Shown: positions 16,307-24,504 of the stretch, piece after piece | How positions within the stretch are numbered: position 1 is the stretch's first letter | How the letters are laid out: each line of letters opens with the position of its first letter | Source of the DNA: CAZEAC01 sp964510065 | GTDB lineage: Bacteria > Bdellovibrionota_C > UBA2361 > CAIXSY01 | Assembly (NCBI GenBank): GCA_964510065.1 | Contig: CAZEAC010000060.1 | Location: 1 to 25,950 of the forward strand | Length of the DNA stretch: 25,950 bases | Direction: 5' to 3' | The notes under the pieces: model-generated | Database searches by the model: none | Seen by the model: only the letters and a program-made list of their open reading frames with translations | Told to the model about the DNA's origin: nothing | Translations under genes and position numbers: made by a program

Positions 16307-17140
16307 CTACTTCAGCTTTCGAGGGACGCGATCCAGGCTTTTAAGAAACTCCGCCGGTGCCGAACTTGTAACTTTAAGCGGCGTTGAATTAATCCACAGA
16401 ACATCGAACTGAGTCTTAAGCATCTCGCGGAGCTCCGTGCTTTCAACGATAAACCCGAAACACTCTTTCCGTGAGGAAACAAATCCGACTTTATTGGAAT
16501 ATGCCCAGTAGCCCATCGAGCAATCGATCTGTGGCGGTGCTTTTCGGATCTCTCTGAAGAAGTTGCCCCCGACACCGAGGTAAGGGTGCGCACCGATATC
16601 AATGACCTTTGACTCAGGCCAAATAGACTGGATATAGAGCTTTTGTCGAATTCGCTGGCGATTGTGCTCCGCCATAAAGCGATCGCCCAAGATATCGATC
16701 ATTTCGCGCGCGGGCCAAAAACATTGGGTGACGATGTCTCTATACATAAGTACGTCACGAAGAATGCTTTTTACCCCCTCGACCCCTTCAAAGAAGGAGA
16801 AACGGGGCGCTAGGTAATCTGCGTTTCGGCGTGCGTGAAGCTGTGGAAGCAGCTGCTCAAAGCTCTCCTCGATGCTGGCCCACTTGCTGCGCTCGTCGGA
16901 GATTAATTGACGCAATCTTCCCGGATCGTCGGCCTGCCACAGTTTAACGCCGCCACGTTCGGCTTGCTGCACTAGTCCACGTTCGTTAAGCCGTCCTAAG
17001 AATCCATACACGGAGGATCGCGGAATGCCGAGCCGCCGCGCGACCACAGCGGCACTGGAGCTACCATGCTCGAGCAGCGCAAGGTAGGTTTTTAGCTCCA
17101 TGGTTTCGAGCCCCAATTTTCTGAACAAGTCAGCGAGCAT
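16307..17140 (-). CDS. TrmB-family transcriptional regulator
   Basis: A 277-residue protein. The first 75 residues form a winged helix-turn-helix of the TrmB type (GLETMELKTYLALLEHGSSSAAVVARRLGIPRSSVYGFLGRLNERGLVQQ), followed by GGVKLWQADDPGRL and a helical linker. The C-terminal domain resembles the ligand-binding/phospholipase D-like half of this family. TrmB regulators commonly control sugar or other ABC transporter genes. The ATG at 17140 has AAGG seven bases upstream. The gene is divergent from the permease-ATPase fusion gene across 118 bp that contain a strong palindrome, so it very probably controls that transporter and possibly itself. The ligand is unknown. Confidence 0.88.
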   Translation of the reverse strand: MLADLFRKLGLETMELKTYLALLEHGSSSAAVVARRLGIPRSSVYGFLGRLNERGLVQQAERGGVKLWQADDPGRLRQLISDERSKWASIEESFEQLLPQLHARRNADYLAPRFSFFEGVEGVKSILRDVLMYRDIVTQCFWPAREMIDILGDRFMAEHNRQRIRQKLYIQSIWPESKVIDIGAHPYLGVGGNFFREIRKAPPQIDCSMGYWAYSNKVGFVSSRKECFGFIVESTELREMLKTQFDVLWINSTPLKVTSSAPAEFLKSLDRVPRKLK

Positions 17141-17163
17141 AGTAAAACCTTAAATATGCGTGT

Positions 17164-17181
17164 TGTCGTGATATGACGACA
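17164..17181. promoter_or_regulatory. Palindromic operator candidate for the TrmB-type regulator
   Basis: TGTCGTGATATGACGACA is an 18-bp inverted repeat with a single mismatched central pair. It lies 24 bases upstream of the regulator start and 78 bases upstream of the transporter start. An adjacent regulator and a near-perfect dyad make this a good operator candidate. Binding is inferred. Confidence 0.65.
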
Positions 17182-17258
17182 CTCTATCTTACCTTTGAAA
17201 TCGGCGTAAATAATAGATAACTGAAGTCGCGTTGTAATGGTCCGACAGGTCCCTTTAT

Positions 17259-18623
17259 ATGAGTGATGAGATCCTACAACACCTACTAGCTTCGCTATGG
17301 CGGGTAGCTTTGGGCTTTCAAATAGGCTTCACGCTCGCCGCAGTGGCTTCCCTGGCAATACTGAGCTTTCCGCAACTACGATTGATTACATGGGGCTTCG
17401 AGGCATTACGTTCGATCCCCCCGATTGCGTGGACCCCGCTCGCGATTGTGGCCTTCGGTCTTGGCACTCCGAGCGCGCTCTTTATCGTCGCACTTGGGGC
17501 TTTCTTCCCGCTGCTCAGTGCTTTTACTCTCGCCATCGAGACATTCCCACGATCGTTTGCCGATGTCGCCCAACAGCTTCAGCTATCCCCCCGCCAGACA
17601 CTCCTTCTCACAAGAGTGCCACATGCTCTACCGATACTTTTCTCGGGAATGCGAACTGCGCTTGGGATGGCCTGGATGTGTGTGGTGGCCGCCGAGCTCA
17701 CTGGCGCCACCTCTGGATTAGGCTATGCGATACAGGCCGCTCGCTACTCGCTTCGAACCGATCTTGTCCTTTTGTATATGGCGATTATCGGTGCGGTGGG
17801 GCTTTTGACGCAGCTACTCCTCAGCGCGCTTGAGCAGCGCGTTACCCCATGGCGATTTAACGACGCGGGAAGAAGTCGCTATCGTTGTAAGACAAACCAA
17901 AATCAGGCTCAACATCTCACGGCAAAAATCGAAATTGACGATGCCACCGTTTCGCTCAACGAGGGGGGATCAATTATCCGTAACGTAAATCTTTCAATCC
18001 GTGCGGGCCTGGCGGTTGCCCTGATTGGGCAGAGCGGCTCCGGAAAAAGCACACTACTTCGAGCAGTGGCTGGTCTTGAAAAGATTACCTCGGGAAGCTG
18101 CACGGCGAATGCACAGGCAGCTTTGGTGGGAAACAGCGTACCGCTTTTACCCTGGCTCACACTTTGGGATAATGTGGCGCTCGCCGCGTCGTGCGCTCAC
18201 GAAGAGCTCGTCATGTTGCTTGAGGAGTTTGGGCTTTCGGAGTTAAGAGATCGCTATCCTCACACGCTCTCAAGTGGCCAGGAACAGCGCGCCCAGCTTC
18301 TACGCGGACTTTGTCAGCGGCGCGCGATTCTTCTTCTTGACGAACCGACCGCACGGCTCGACATCGTCACCAAACAAAAAGTTCACTCCGCACTGATGCG
18401 CTATATTACAGTGAATAAGCCGATATTGCTTCTGGTAACTCACGACCTCCATGAGGCAGAAATGTTCTGCGATGAGGTCATGGTGATGAGTGATGGTACG
18501 TTAAATAAAATCGCGCGAGGAAAAGATGAGAACGAGATCAGGCCGACTATTCATACTGTGCTTACTCACGAGCTGCTGCGCCACGATGATAGGTTGCAGT
18601 CAGAGCGGCGAGTCCAAGCTTAG
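17259..18623 (+). CDS. ABC transporter, permease and ATPase fused in one chain (SsuC/TauC-SsuB/TauB type)
   Basis: The first ~205 of 454 residues form an inner-membrane permease domain of the nitrate/sulfonate/taurine class (SIPPIAWTPLAIVAFGLG, VPHALPILFSGMRTALGMAWMCVVAAELTGATSGLGY). After a short basic linker, residues ~220-430 are an ATPase domain: Walker A GQSGSGKST (257-265), signature LSSGQ (327-331), Walker B ILLLDEPT (347-354), H-loop His385. The usual Q-loop Gln before LLPW is Asn282. The EAA coupling loop (about 101-112) is divergent. The permease starts where family members usually have their second membrane helix, so about 50-60 N-terminal residues appear missing. Separate genes are the norm, so the fusion is unusual. 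Its end overlaps the binding-protein gene by 98 bp. The substrate is unknown. Confidence 0.9.
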   Translation: MSDEILQHLLASLWRVALGFQIGFTLAAVASLAILSFPQLRLITWGFEALRSIPPIAWTPLAIVAFGLGTPSALFIVALGAFFPLLSAFTLAIETFPRSFADVAQQLQLSPRQTLLLTRVPHALPILFSGMRTALGMAWMCVVAAELTGATSGLGYAIQAARYSLRTDLVLLYMAIIGAVGLLTQLLLSALEQRVTPWRFNDAGRSRYRCKTNQNQAQHLTAKIEIDDATVSLNEGGSIIRNVNLSIRAGLAVALIGQSGSGKSTLLRAVAGLEKITSGSCTANAQAALVGNSVPLLPWLTLWDNVALAASCAHEELVMLLEEFGLSELRDRYPHTLSSGQEQRAQLLRGLCQRRAILLLDEPTARLDIVTKQKVHSALMRYITVNKPILLLVTHDLHEAEMFCDEVMVMSDGTLNKIARGKDENEIRPTIHTVLTHELLRHDDRLQSERRVQA

Positions 18624-19449
18624 GGTCGGTTGGGCCGTGGCCTTTGCCGGTATGGCGCAGCGAGTAATGGTGACTAAGTCGCAGAATCCGCCACAGGTTA
18701 CTTTCCTCCCCTTCTCCGCCGGACCAGAGCTGAATGAAGCGGCGCGGGCTGGACAGATTGATGCACAGTTTATCGGCGTAGTACCCGCGACGTTTCTCTT
18801 CGCGCAGAATACTGAATGGTGTCTTGTGGCGTCTGTTTATAGCTTCCAGCAGAGTTTTCTTGTAAGGAAGGGCACCGGGGTAACGAAAATCTCTGATCTT
18901 AAGGGAAAACGAATAGGAGTGGGGTTTGGAACAGGGGCGCAGCCGTTTCTGCTTCAGGTTCTGAAAGAGAATGGTCTTGAGCCGCGTACGGATGTAGACG
19001 TGTTGAATATCGCGCCTCCGGAGCAGGCTTCCGCCCTTTTGAACGGCGACATTGACGCCGTTGCCGCCTTTGAGCCGGTGCCCGCACATCTTCGCGCCTT
19101 AGACACAGTTGATACTTTGATCACGACCGAGCACTACGCCTTCCTTCTTGGACACGAGGGGCGAATCAACAAGAAAAGGGCGGCATTAGAGCAGCTTCTT
19201 ATGGCGTTCCGGCGTGGCGTGGCCCTCTCCGGCTCCGAGAAAAGTCAGATCGATGCCGAGTATTCAAAACTTAGTGGAATCCCACTTTCGAGCCTGGCGC
19301 AAATCAAGGAGATTCCGCAGCTCAGTAATGTAGAGCTTTCAGAGGAAGTCTTGAGTAAAAGTCAGCCGGTGGCTGATCAAATGTTTAATTTAAAGCTGAT
19401 TGCAAGGCCGGTTTCTCTTCGTGACCGAATCTGCTCGCTAGGGGAATGA
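18526..19449 (+). CDS. ABC transporter substrate-binding lipoprotein (SsuA/TauA/NMT1-like)
   Basis: A 307-residue solute-binding protein. The signal peptide FILCLLTSCCATMIGC ends at lipobox Cys24, so it should be a lipoprotein in the periplasm. Family features include the repeated small-molecule-binding fold with GPELNEAARAGQIDAQFIG, FLVRKGTGVTKISDLKGKRIGVGFGTG, and LLNGDIDAVAAFEPVPAHL. It delivers a substrate, such as a sulfonate, nitrate, pyrimidine precursor or related small molecule, to the fused permease-ATPase upstream. The gene starts inside the ATPase gene in another frame: the complete signal peptide and the lipobox (Cys codon at 18595-18597) overprint the ATPase C-terminus. A later start would lose the export signal, so I keep ATG 18526. 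Confidence 0.92.
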   Translation: MRTRSGRLFILCLLTSCCATMIGCSQSGESKLRVGWAVAFAGMAQRVMVTKSQNPPQVTFLPFSAGPELNEAARAGQIDAQFIGVVPATFLFAQNTEWCLVASVYSFQQSFLVRKGTGVTKISDLKGKRIGVGFGTGAQPFLLQVLKENGLEPRTDVDVLNIAPPEQASALLNGDIDAVAAFEPVPAHLRALDTVDTLITTEHYAFLLGHEGRINKKRAALEQLLMAFRRGVALSGSEKSQIDAEYSKLSGIPLSSLAQIKEIPQLSNVELSEEVLSKSQPVADQMFNLKLIARPVSLRDRICSLGE

Positions 19450-19474
19450 GCTTGACTCGGCAAAATCCAATGGT

Positions 19475-19511
19475 ACCTCGTCTAGAAAGTTCTTTCCTTT
19501 CTGGACGAGGT
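19475..19511 (+). other. Strong 15-bp hairpin after the binding-protein gene
   Basis: ACCTCGTCTAGAAAG pairs with CTTTCTGGACGAGGT with one T-G wobble and a 7-base loop. It begins 25 bases after the binding-protein stop. No T-tract follows on either strand, so it is not a classical intrinsic terminator. It could block 3' exonucleases, or be one arm pair of the larger structured block through 19635. Confidence 0.6.
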
Positions 19512-19568
19512 CCCAGCCCCGCCATGGATGGCGCGGCGTTTGCCGAAGCGTAGCTGGAGCGACGCGCA

Positions 19569-19635
19569 GGAAGGGCCTGTTTTCGGCCTTTCTGTTGCTT
19601 GGAGCAAGTTCTCCGGAAGGCAGAAGCCCGGAGAA
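19569..19635. repeat. Consecutive hairpins, possible structured RNA or repeat element
   Basis: GGAAGGGCC pairs with GGCCTTTCT across a 7-base loop, followed after CTTGGAGCAAG (4-bp stem) by TTCTCCGG/CCGGAGAA with an 11-base loop. Together with the 19475 hairpin this gives a GC-rich, highly folded block of about 160 bases. No named RNA family is recognised. Confidence 0.4.
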
Positions 19636-19672
19636 AAACCGACAAATTCGTGCACCATAGCCAAAATTATTT

Positions 19673-19767
19673 ATTCTTAGATTCGGTCTTCGCGCGGTGC
19701 AGCTTGCGTCTCTGTGGTTTATTTTACTAAAAAACCACAGAGACACGGAGAGCACAGAGCTAAGAAT
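19673..19767. repeat. CTCTGTG palindromic repeat, copy 3
   Basis: Inner arms GTCTCTGTGGTTT (19708-19720) and AAACCACAGAGAC (19732-19744) are perfectly complementary over 13 bp around an 11-base spacer. Outer ends ATTCTTAG and CTAAGAAT (19760-19767) are also complementary. The right arm contains ACGGAGAGCACAGAG, as in copy 1. No ORF lies inside. The palindromic, mobile-looking structure suggests a REP/MITE-like element. Confidence 0.75.
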
Positions 19768-19826
19768 GGGAGGAGGATCTTGTCACAAGCCGGCATGAAG
19801 CCCTCTTTCAACATACCTCGCCTCGA

Positions 19827-19844
19827 CATGGTATTTTTACCATG
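19827..19844. repeat. Perfect hairpin CATGGTA-TTTT-TACCATG
   Basis: A 7-bp perfect inverted repeat around TTTT, 163 bases before the cysteine-rich gene. It could be an operator or a transcript hairpin. No regulator can be assigned. Confidence 0.45.
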
Positions 19845-20006
19845 CACGAACACAGCGGATTGTTCTTTCGATTAGGGGATACCGCGTACGCGACTGTGCT
19901 ATAAAGAGCCGTTGTACCACAGCACTGCCTCCCTTTTAGACCCCGATCAATAAGTACTTATCATTTACCTTGAGTAGCGAAGATTAGCGCTATATGCTGA
20001 TTCGCT

Positions 20007-22200
20007 ATGGCAGCGAAATTTACAGGCACATCAATTTTCTTCCTTATTGTTTTAATTATTAGCGGAACGGGTCTTGCTTTGGCCCAAAATCAGGATGGAA
20101 CCGTGATTGGCTTAGCTGATAAGTCATCGCTCGGTTGTCTAGTACGGCCAGACGGTAACATCCTAATAAGTATCGCAGTCAAAAACGGTGGAGACTCTCT
20201 CAATTTCAAAACAGAGAGATCCAAAACTTCCCGTCTGTTAAAAAACATCAAAAAGAAGATCCGAATGCTCAAAAAGGAGCTTCGTACATTAAAGCAGAAA
20301 CGCCAGACCAAGCAGCTTAAATCCCAAATTAAGAATTTGCTCAAACAGCTTGACAAGCAGAATGCATCTCAAAAAAATCTGACTTTACTCCTCATCCAAA
20401 TACAGTCATGCGAATCCGGACAGATTAGCGAGACAACACCTACTCCCACTAACACTCCGACATCAGGTTCGGCTTGTGGAAATGGTGTCGTTGAATCCGG
20501 AGAAACGTGCGATGGCAACTGCCCTTCAACCTGCCCACAAATCGGCTGCGCGCTTACTGCTTTATCCGGTAGCGCGAGTACGTGCAGCGCGGTCTGCACC
20601 AATGCCGGCACAATTAATCAATGTGTTCCCGGTGATGGCTGCTGTCCAAGTGGATGCAATGCTAACAATGATTCAGACTGCAAGGCCACGTGTGGCAACG
20701 CAATCATCGAGAGTAACGAAGCGTGCGATCAGACAAACTTTGGCGGGAAGAGTTGCCAAACATTAGGGTATTCGGCGGGTAGCCTTACCTGCAGCTCAAG
20801 CTGCCAAATTGTCGAGACCGGGTGCTTCTGCGCTGCGGGCTTGTCGCGATGCGGGAGCGCATGTGTCGACACCTCTAATAACAAGACTAACTGTGGTAGC
20901 TGCGGAACCGTGTGTGCTGGGGCCCAGGTATGTGTCAACAGCATTTGCAGAGCTCCGCCACCAGTGTGCGACGTCGGCAAGGGAGACTGTGATTTCAATT
21001 CGGCAAATGGTTGCGAAGCAACGCTGAGCTCCGACGTCCTGAACTGCGGTCAATGTACCAACGCTTGCAGCTCAAACCACGGCACCGCACAGTGTAGTTC
21101 TGGAACTTGTAGAATCTCCTGCGCCCCAAATTTCGGAAATTGCGATTTTAACTCGGCAAACGGGTGCGAGACTCAGACGAATACCATCGATAACTGCGGA
21201 GCTTGCGGCAAGGTTTGTGCGGGCGCTGCACATGCGTCACCGCTTTGTTCCAATGGTCAATGTAAGATTAGCTGCGCCGCTGGCTGGTCTGATTGTGATG
21301 CTGACCCCGCGAATGGGTGCGAAACCAATATCGCTGACGATGTCTCGAATTGCGGAGTATGCGGTAAGACGTGCGTTGCGGCGGCGAATGCGGCACCCGC
21401 GTGCGCGAATGGAAGCTGCGGATTGGGCGCCTGTAACAGCGGGTTTGACAATTGCGACGGTAATGCGACCAATGGTTGTGAAGCCTCTTTAAATTCAGTT
21501 ACCAGCTGCGGCGCTTGTGGAAGCACTTGCCCAGGTGCCGCGCATGGAACAAATGGGTGCTCCGGTGGATTTTGTGTGCTTTCTGGCTGTGAGAACAGCT
21601 GGGGCAACTGCGATGGGAGTTTCGCCAATGGCTGTGAAACCTCTCTCCTGACAAATAGTGACTGCAACGGATGCGGCGTTATTTGCAGCAAACAAAATGC
21701 GGTGACAAGCTGCGCGACGGGAAGTTGTCAAAAGAGCGCCTGTCTCCCTGGTTTCTGCGATGCCGACAGCAATGGAAGCTGCGAGAAATCCCTCACAACA
21801 GCTGTCTCGTGTGAGAACTCAGGTCTGTATCTGGGCACTATTTCTGGAAATTCAGGTCAGAACAGGATCGAACTAAATTCATTCGCCGGCGACCAATGGC
21901 TATCTCTGGACATAACCGATGACGATGGCTTTTTCGGGAAAAATTTACTTGCTCTCGCCAACCGGCACAGACTACGACCTTGAAGTAATCTGCTCTAATT
22001 GCACTTCGGACCGAAAAATCAGTTCATCTTTGGGCCAAGGCCTAACTGACAATATTACCATAGGAAATAAGGACAGTTTATTTTCGGACAACAAGTTTAG
22101 AATTTACATTCACATAAAATATTATACGGCAAATATCTGCACGCCATGGTGGCTGATAGTCGACGGGAACACTGGCACTCCGACGTATTTCTGTAATTAG
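20007..22200 (+). CDS. Secreted cysteine-rich repeat protein, frameshifted near the C-terminus
   Basis: The first frame (20007-21983, 658 residues) begins with a Sec signal (FFLIVLIISGTGLALAQ), then a Lys-rich coiled coil at about 60-130 and a PTPTNTPTSG linker. A myxobacterial-type CGNGVVESGETC block and a related CGNAIIESNEAC follow, then about five ~50-residue repeats with D-C-D-x-N-x-x-NGCE and NCG-x-CG-x-x-C, at roughly 327, 377, 428, 481 and 533. The C-terminal domain (SGLYLGTISG...WLSLDITDDDG) is cut at a TTTTT run (21930-21934). Dropping one T joins it to the +1 frame (GFSGKIYLLSPTGTDYDLEVICSNC... to 22200), giving about 730 residues and a PPC-like beta domain. It is probably surface-exposed; Asp-rich turns suggest calcium binding (inference). 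No strong ribosome-binding site is seen. Confidence 0.85.
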
Positions 22201-22218
22201 AATTAATCGCTCACCGGA

Positions 22219-24492
22219 CTAATGCTTGGGCTTCAGCGCATCAAGTGCCGACCCAGCTTTAAACCAGCCAATCTGCTCCTCTGTTAAGGAGTGCTTGAGC
22301 TGCAGCTCCTTAGTTTCACCCGACGGCTTTTTGACCTTACAGGTAAGCATTGACCCCGGCTTGAGCGAGGATAGCCCCAGAATGCTGAGCTTATCGCTCT
22401 CACCAATTAAGTCGTAGTCACCGGCGTTCACAAAATTAAGCGGCAGTACTCCCTGCTTAATGAGATTTGTTTCATGAATTCGAGCGAAGCTCTTCGTAAT
22501 AACGGCGCGCGCCCCGAAATAGCGCGGCGACATCGCCGCATGTTCACGCGAGGAGCCCTCACCGTAATTTTCATCACCGACAATAACTGAACTTATGCCC
22601 TTAGCCCGATATGATTTTCCAATCTCCGGAAAAGATATCCCTTTCTCGCCAGTAGCCACGTTAAGCCCCTTCCCGACTTCACCGGTAAAGGCGTTTACCG
22701 CGCCAAGGAATGCATTATTTGAGATATTGGCAAGATGCCCGCGATACTTAAGCCATGGGCCTGCCTGCGAGATATGATCAGTGGTGCATTTACCCTGCGC
22801 TTTAAGCCACACCGGGAAATCAATAAAATCTCTACCGTCCCATGCCGGAAATGATTCGAGGAATGAAAGCCTATCACTTTTTGGATCTATTGATACTTTG
22901 AGCTTCTTCCGCTCCGCTTCATCTTTTGACGGCGCAATCAGTCCCTCTGTGCTAAACACATACCCCTTCCCCGGGAGCTCGTCGCCCTGTGGCTGACTAA
23001 ACATGAACTCTTTGCCACTGCCATCTTTGAGTTTGTCATGCACCGGATCAAAAGAGAGACTTCCGGCAAACGCCATCGCCGTGACAATTTCAGGCGAGCC
23101 TATAAATGCACAGGTCTCGGAATTGCCATCATTTCGCTTCTTAAAATTTCGATTATAACTCGTGACGATGGAGTTACTCTCACCCTGTTTAATGTCATCG
23201 CGGCTCCACTGGCCAATACAGGGTCCGCAGGCATTCGCCAAGACCGTGCCACCGACATCAGTAAAGAGCTGCATCAGTCCATCGCGAATCATAGTCTGAT
23301 AGATCTGATCCGAACCCGGAGTTACCAAAAACGAACATTTTGCTTTAAGCCCACGCTCCTTTGCCTGCCGCGCGATGCTTGCTGCACGGGTGACGTCTTC
23401 GTACGACGAGTTCGTGCACGATCCAATAAGCGCAGCAGTAATCCGATCGGGATAGTCATTCTCCTTGACTGCGCTCTTCATTGCCGAGACGGCGCGCAGA
23501 AGATCCGGAGTATGCGGGCCAACCCACTGCGGTTCAAGCTCCGAAAGATTAATTTCGATTACTTCGTCATAGTACTTGGTCGGATCTTTTAGCACCTCTG
23601 GATCGGCAACAAGGCAGGCGGCGACTTTATCGGCCATATCTGCGACCTCCTTTCTCTGTGTCGCGCGAAGATAGGCCGCCATGCGCCTATCGTACGGAAA
23701 CACTGAGGTTGTCGCACCCAGTTCAGCACCCATATTGGTGATTGTGCCCTTGCCGGTGCAGCTAATGCTATCGGTTCCTTCACCGAAATATTCTACAATC
23801 TTACCGGTTCCTCCCTTTACCGTGAGCATTCCGGCAACTTTCAAAATTACATCTTTTGCCGAAGTCCATCCACTAAGCTTTCCGGTGAGGCGCACGCCAA
23901 TAAGTTTCGGGTTAAGTAGTCCCCAGGGCTGACCAGCCATGACATCGACCGCATCTGCACCGCCAACACCCACCGCAACCATACCCAAGCCACCGCCATT
24001 GGGCGTATGCGAATCGGTGCCGATAATCATTGCACCCGGAAAGGCATACTGTTCAAGCACTACCTGGTGAATAATTCCTGAACCCGGCTTCCAGAAATCA
24101 ATGCCGTATTTTTGCGCGGCGCTGCGTAGGAATTCGTAAACCTCCTGGTTCTCGTCACAGGCCCGAAGCAGATCCTTCTCAGAGCCAACTTTGGCCTGGA
24201 TAAGATGGTCGCAATGAATTGAAGAAGGTACGGCAACAGTCGGGCGCTCGGTCACCATGTACTGAAGCAGCGCCATCTGCGCGGTTGCATCCTGCATCGC
24301 GACCCTGTCGGGAAGAAGCTTGAGATGTGTCTTGCCGCGGACCGGCAGATCTTTCGGCCACTCCGCCATGTGCGAGAATACAATCTTTTCGGCAAGGGTA
24401 AGCGGCTTACCAAAGCGGGCGCGGATATCTTTTACCTTAGCCTCAAGTGATCGATACATCCCGGTCGCTAATTCGATCGTTTCTTTGCCCAT
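22219..24492 (-). CDS. acn: Aconitate hydratase (mitochondrial-type AcnA/ACO2 class)
   Basis: TCA-cycle enzyme that isomerises citrate to isocitrate with a [4Fe-4S] cluster. The 757-residue length matches the mitochondrial-type aconitases rather than the ~890-residue bacterial AcnA or AcnB. Cluster cysteines are in GSCTNSSYEDVTRA and ACGPCIGQW. Substrate motifs include SIHCDHLIQAK, GTDSHTPNGGGLGMVAVGVGGADAVD and GDENYGEGSSREHAAMSPR. ATG 24492 has GGAG six bases upstream and follows the yajQ stop by 12 bases, so it is the last gene of a PP2C-like-yajQ-aconitase operon. It converges on the cysteine-rich gene. Confidence 0.97.
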   Translation of the reverse strand: MGKETIELATGMYRSLEAKVKDIRARFGKPLTLAEKIVFSHMAEWPKDLPVRGKTHLKLLPDRVAMQDATAQMALLQYMVTERPTVAVPSSIHCDHLIQAKVGSEKDLLRACDENQEVYEFLRSAAQKYGIDFWKPGSGIIHQVVLEQYAFPGAMIIGTDSHTPNGGGLGMVAVGVGGADAVDVMAGQPWGLLNPKLIGVRLTGKLSGWTSAKDVILKVAGMLTVKGGTGKIVEYFGEGTDSISCTGKGTITNMGAELGATTSVFPYDRRMAAYLRATQRKEVADMADKVAACLVADPEVLKDPTKYYDEVIEINLSELEPQWVGPHTPDLLRAVSAMKSAVKENDYPDRITAALIGSCTNSSYEDVTRAASIARQAKERGLKAKCSFLVTPGSDQIYQTMIRDGLMQLFTDVGGTVLANACGPCIGQWSRDDIKQGESNSIVTSYNRNFKKRNDGNSETCAFIGSPEIVTAMAFAGSLSFDPVHDKLKDGSGKEFMFSQPQGDELPGKGYVFSTEGLIAPSKDEAERKKLKVSIDPKSDRLSFLESFPAWDGRDFIDFPVWLKAQGKCTTDHISQAGPWLKYRGHLANISNNAFLGAVNAFTGEVGKGLNVATGEKGISFPEIGKSYRAKGISSVIVGDENYGEGSSREHAAMSPRYFGARAVITKSFARIHETNLIKQGVLPLNFVNAGDYDLIGESDKLSILGLSSLKPGSMLTCKVKKPSGETKELQLKHSLTEEQIGWFKAGSALDALKPKH

Positions 24493-24504
24493 CTGTTCTC
24501 CACT

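Larger units (their letters stand above)
19450..20006. other. Intergenic stretch with multiple hairpins and a CTCTGTG repeat
   Basis: 557 bp without a convincing gene. In order it holds a 15-bp hairpin (19475-19511), a 9-bp GGAAGGGCC/GGCCTTTCT hairpin (19569-19593), an 8-bp TTCTCCGG/CCGGAGAA hairpin (19609-19635), the third CTCTGTG element (19673-19767), and a CATGGTA/TACCATG hairpin (19827-19844). The small minus-strand open frames here lack start signals and family resemblance. The promoter for the cysteine-rich gene should lie in the last 150 bases but was not identified. Confidence 0.6.

Noticed and set aside
19475..19511. Intrinsic terminator of the transporter operon
   Set aside because: The stem is strong, but no T-tract follows on either strand. 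Kept only as a hairpin.
19385..19755. Two overlapping minus-strand open frames in the hairpin region
   Set aside because: They cover the binding-protein end, hairpins and a palindromic repeat. They are Arg/Ser-rich with no start signal, as expected from structured noncoding DNA.
1..19767. CACAGAG repeats as part of a CRISPR array
   Set aside because: Only three dispersed, diverged copies, with no regular spacers and no cas genes.
21919..22200. A separate 93-codon gene downstream of the cysteine-rich gene
   Set aside because: Its sequence continues the preceding protein once one T is removed at 21930-21934, and it has no ribosome-binding site of its own.
23038..23592. 184-codon open frame opposite the aconitase gene
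   Set aside because: Antisense to a strongly conserved gene, without a family match or start signal.
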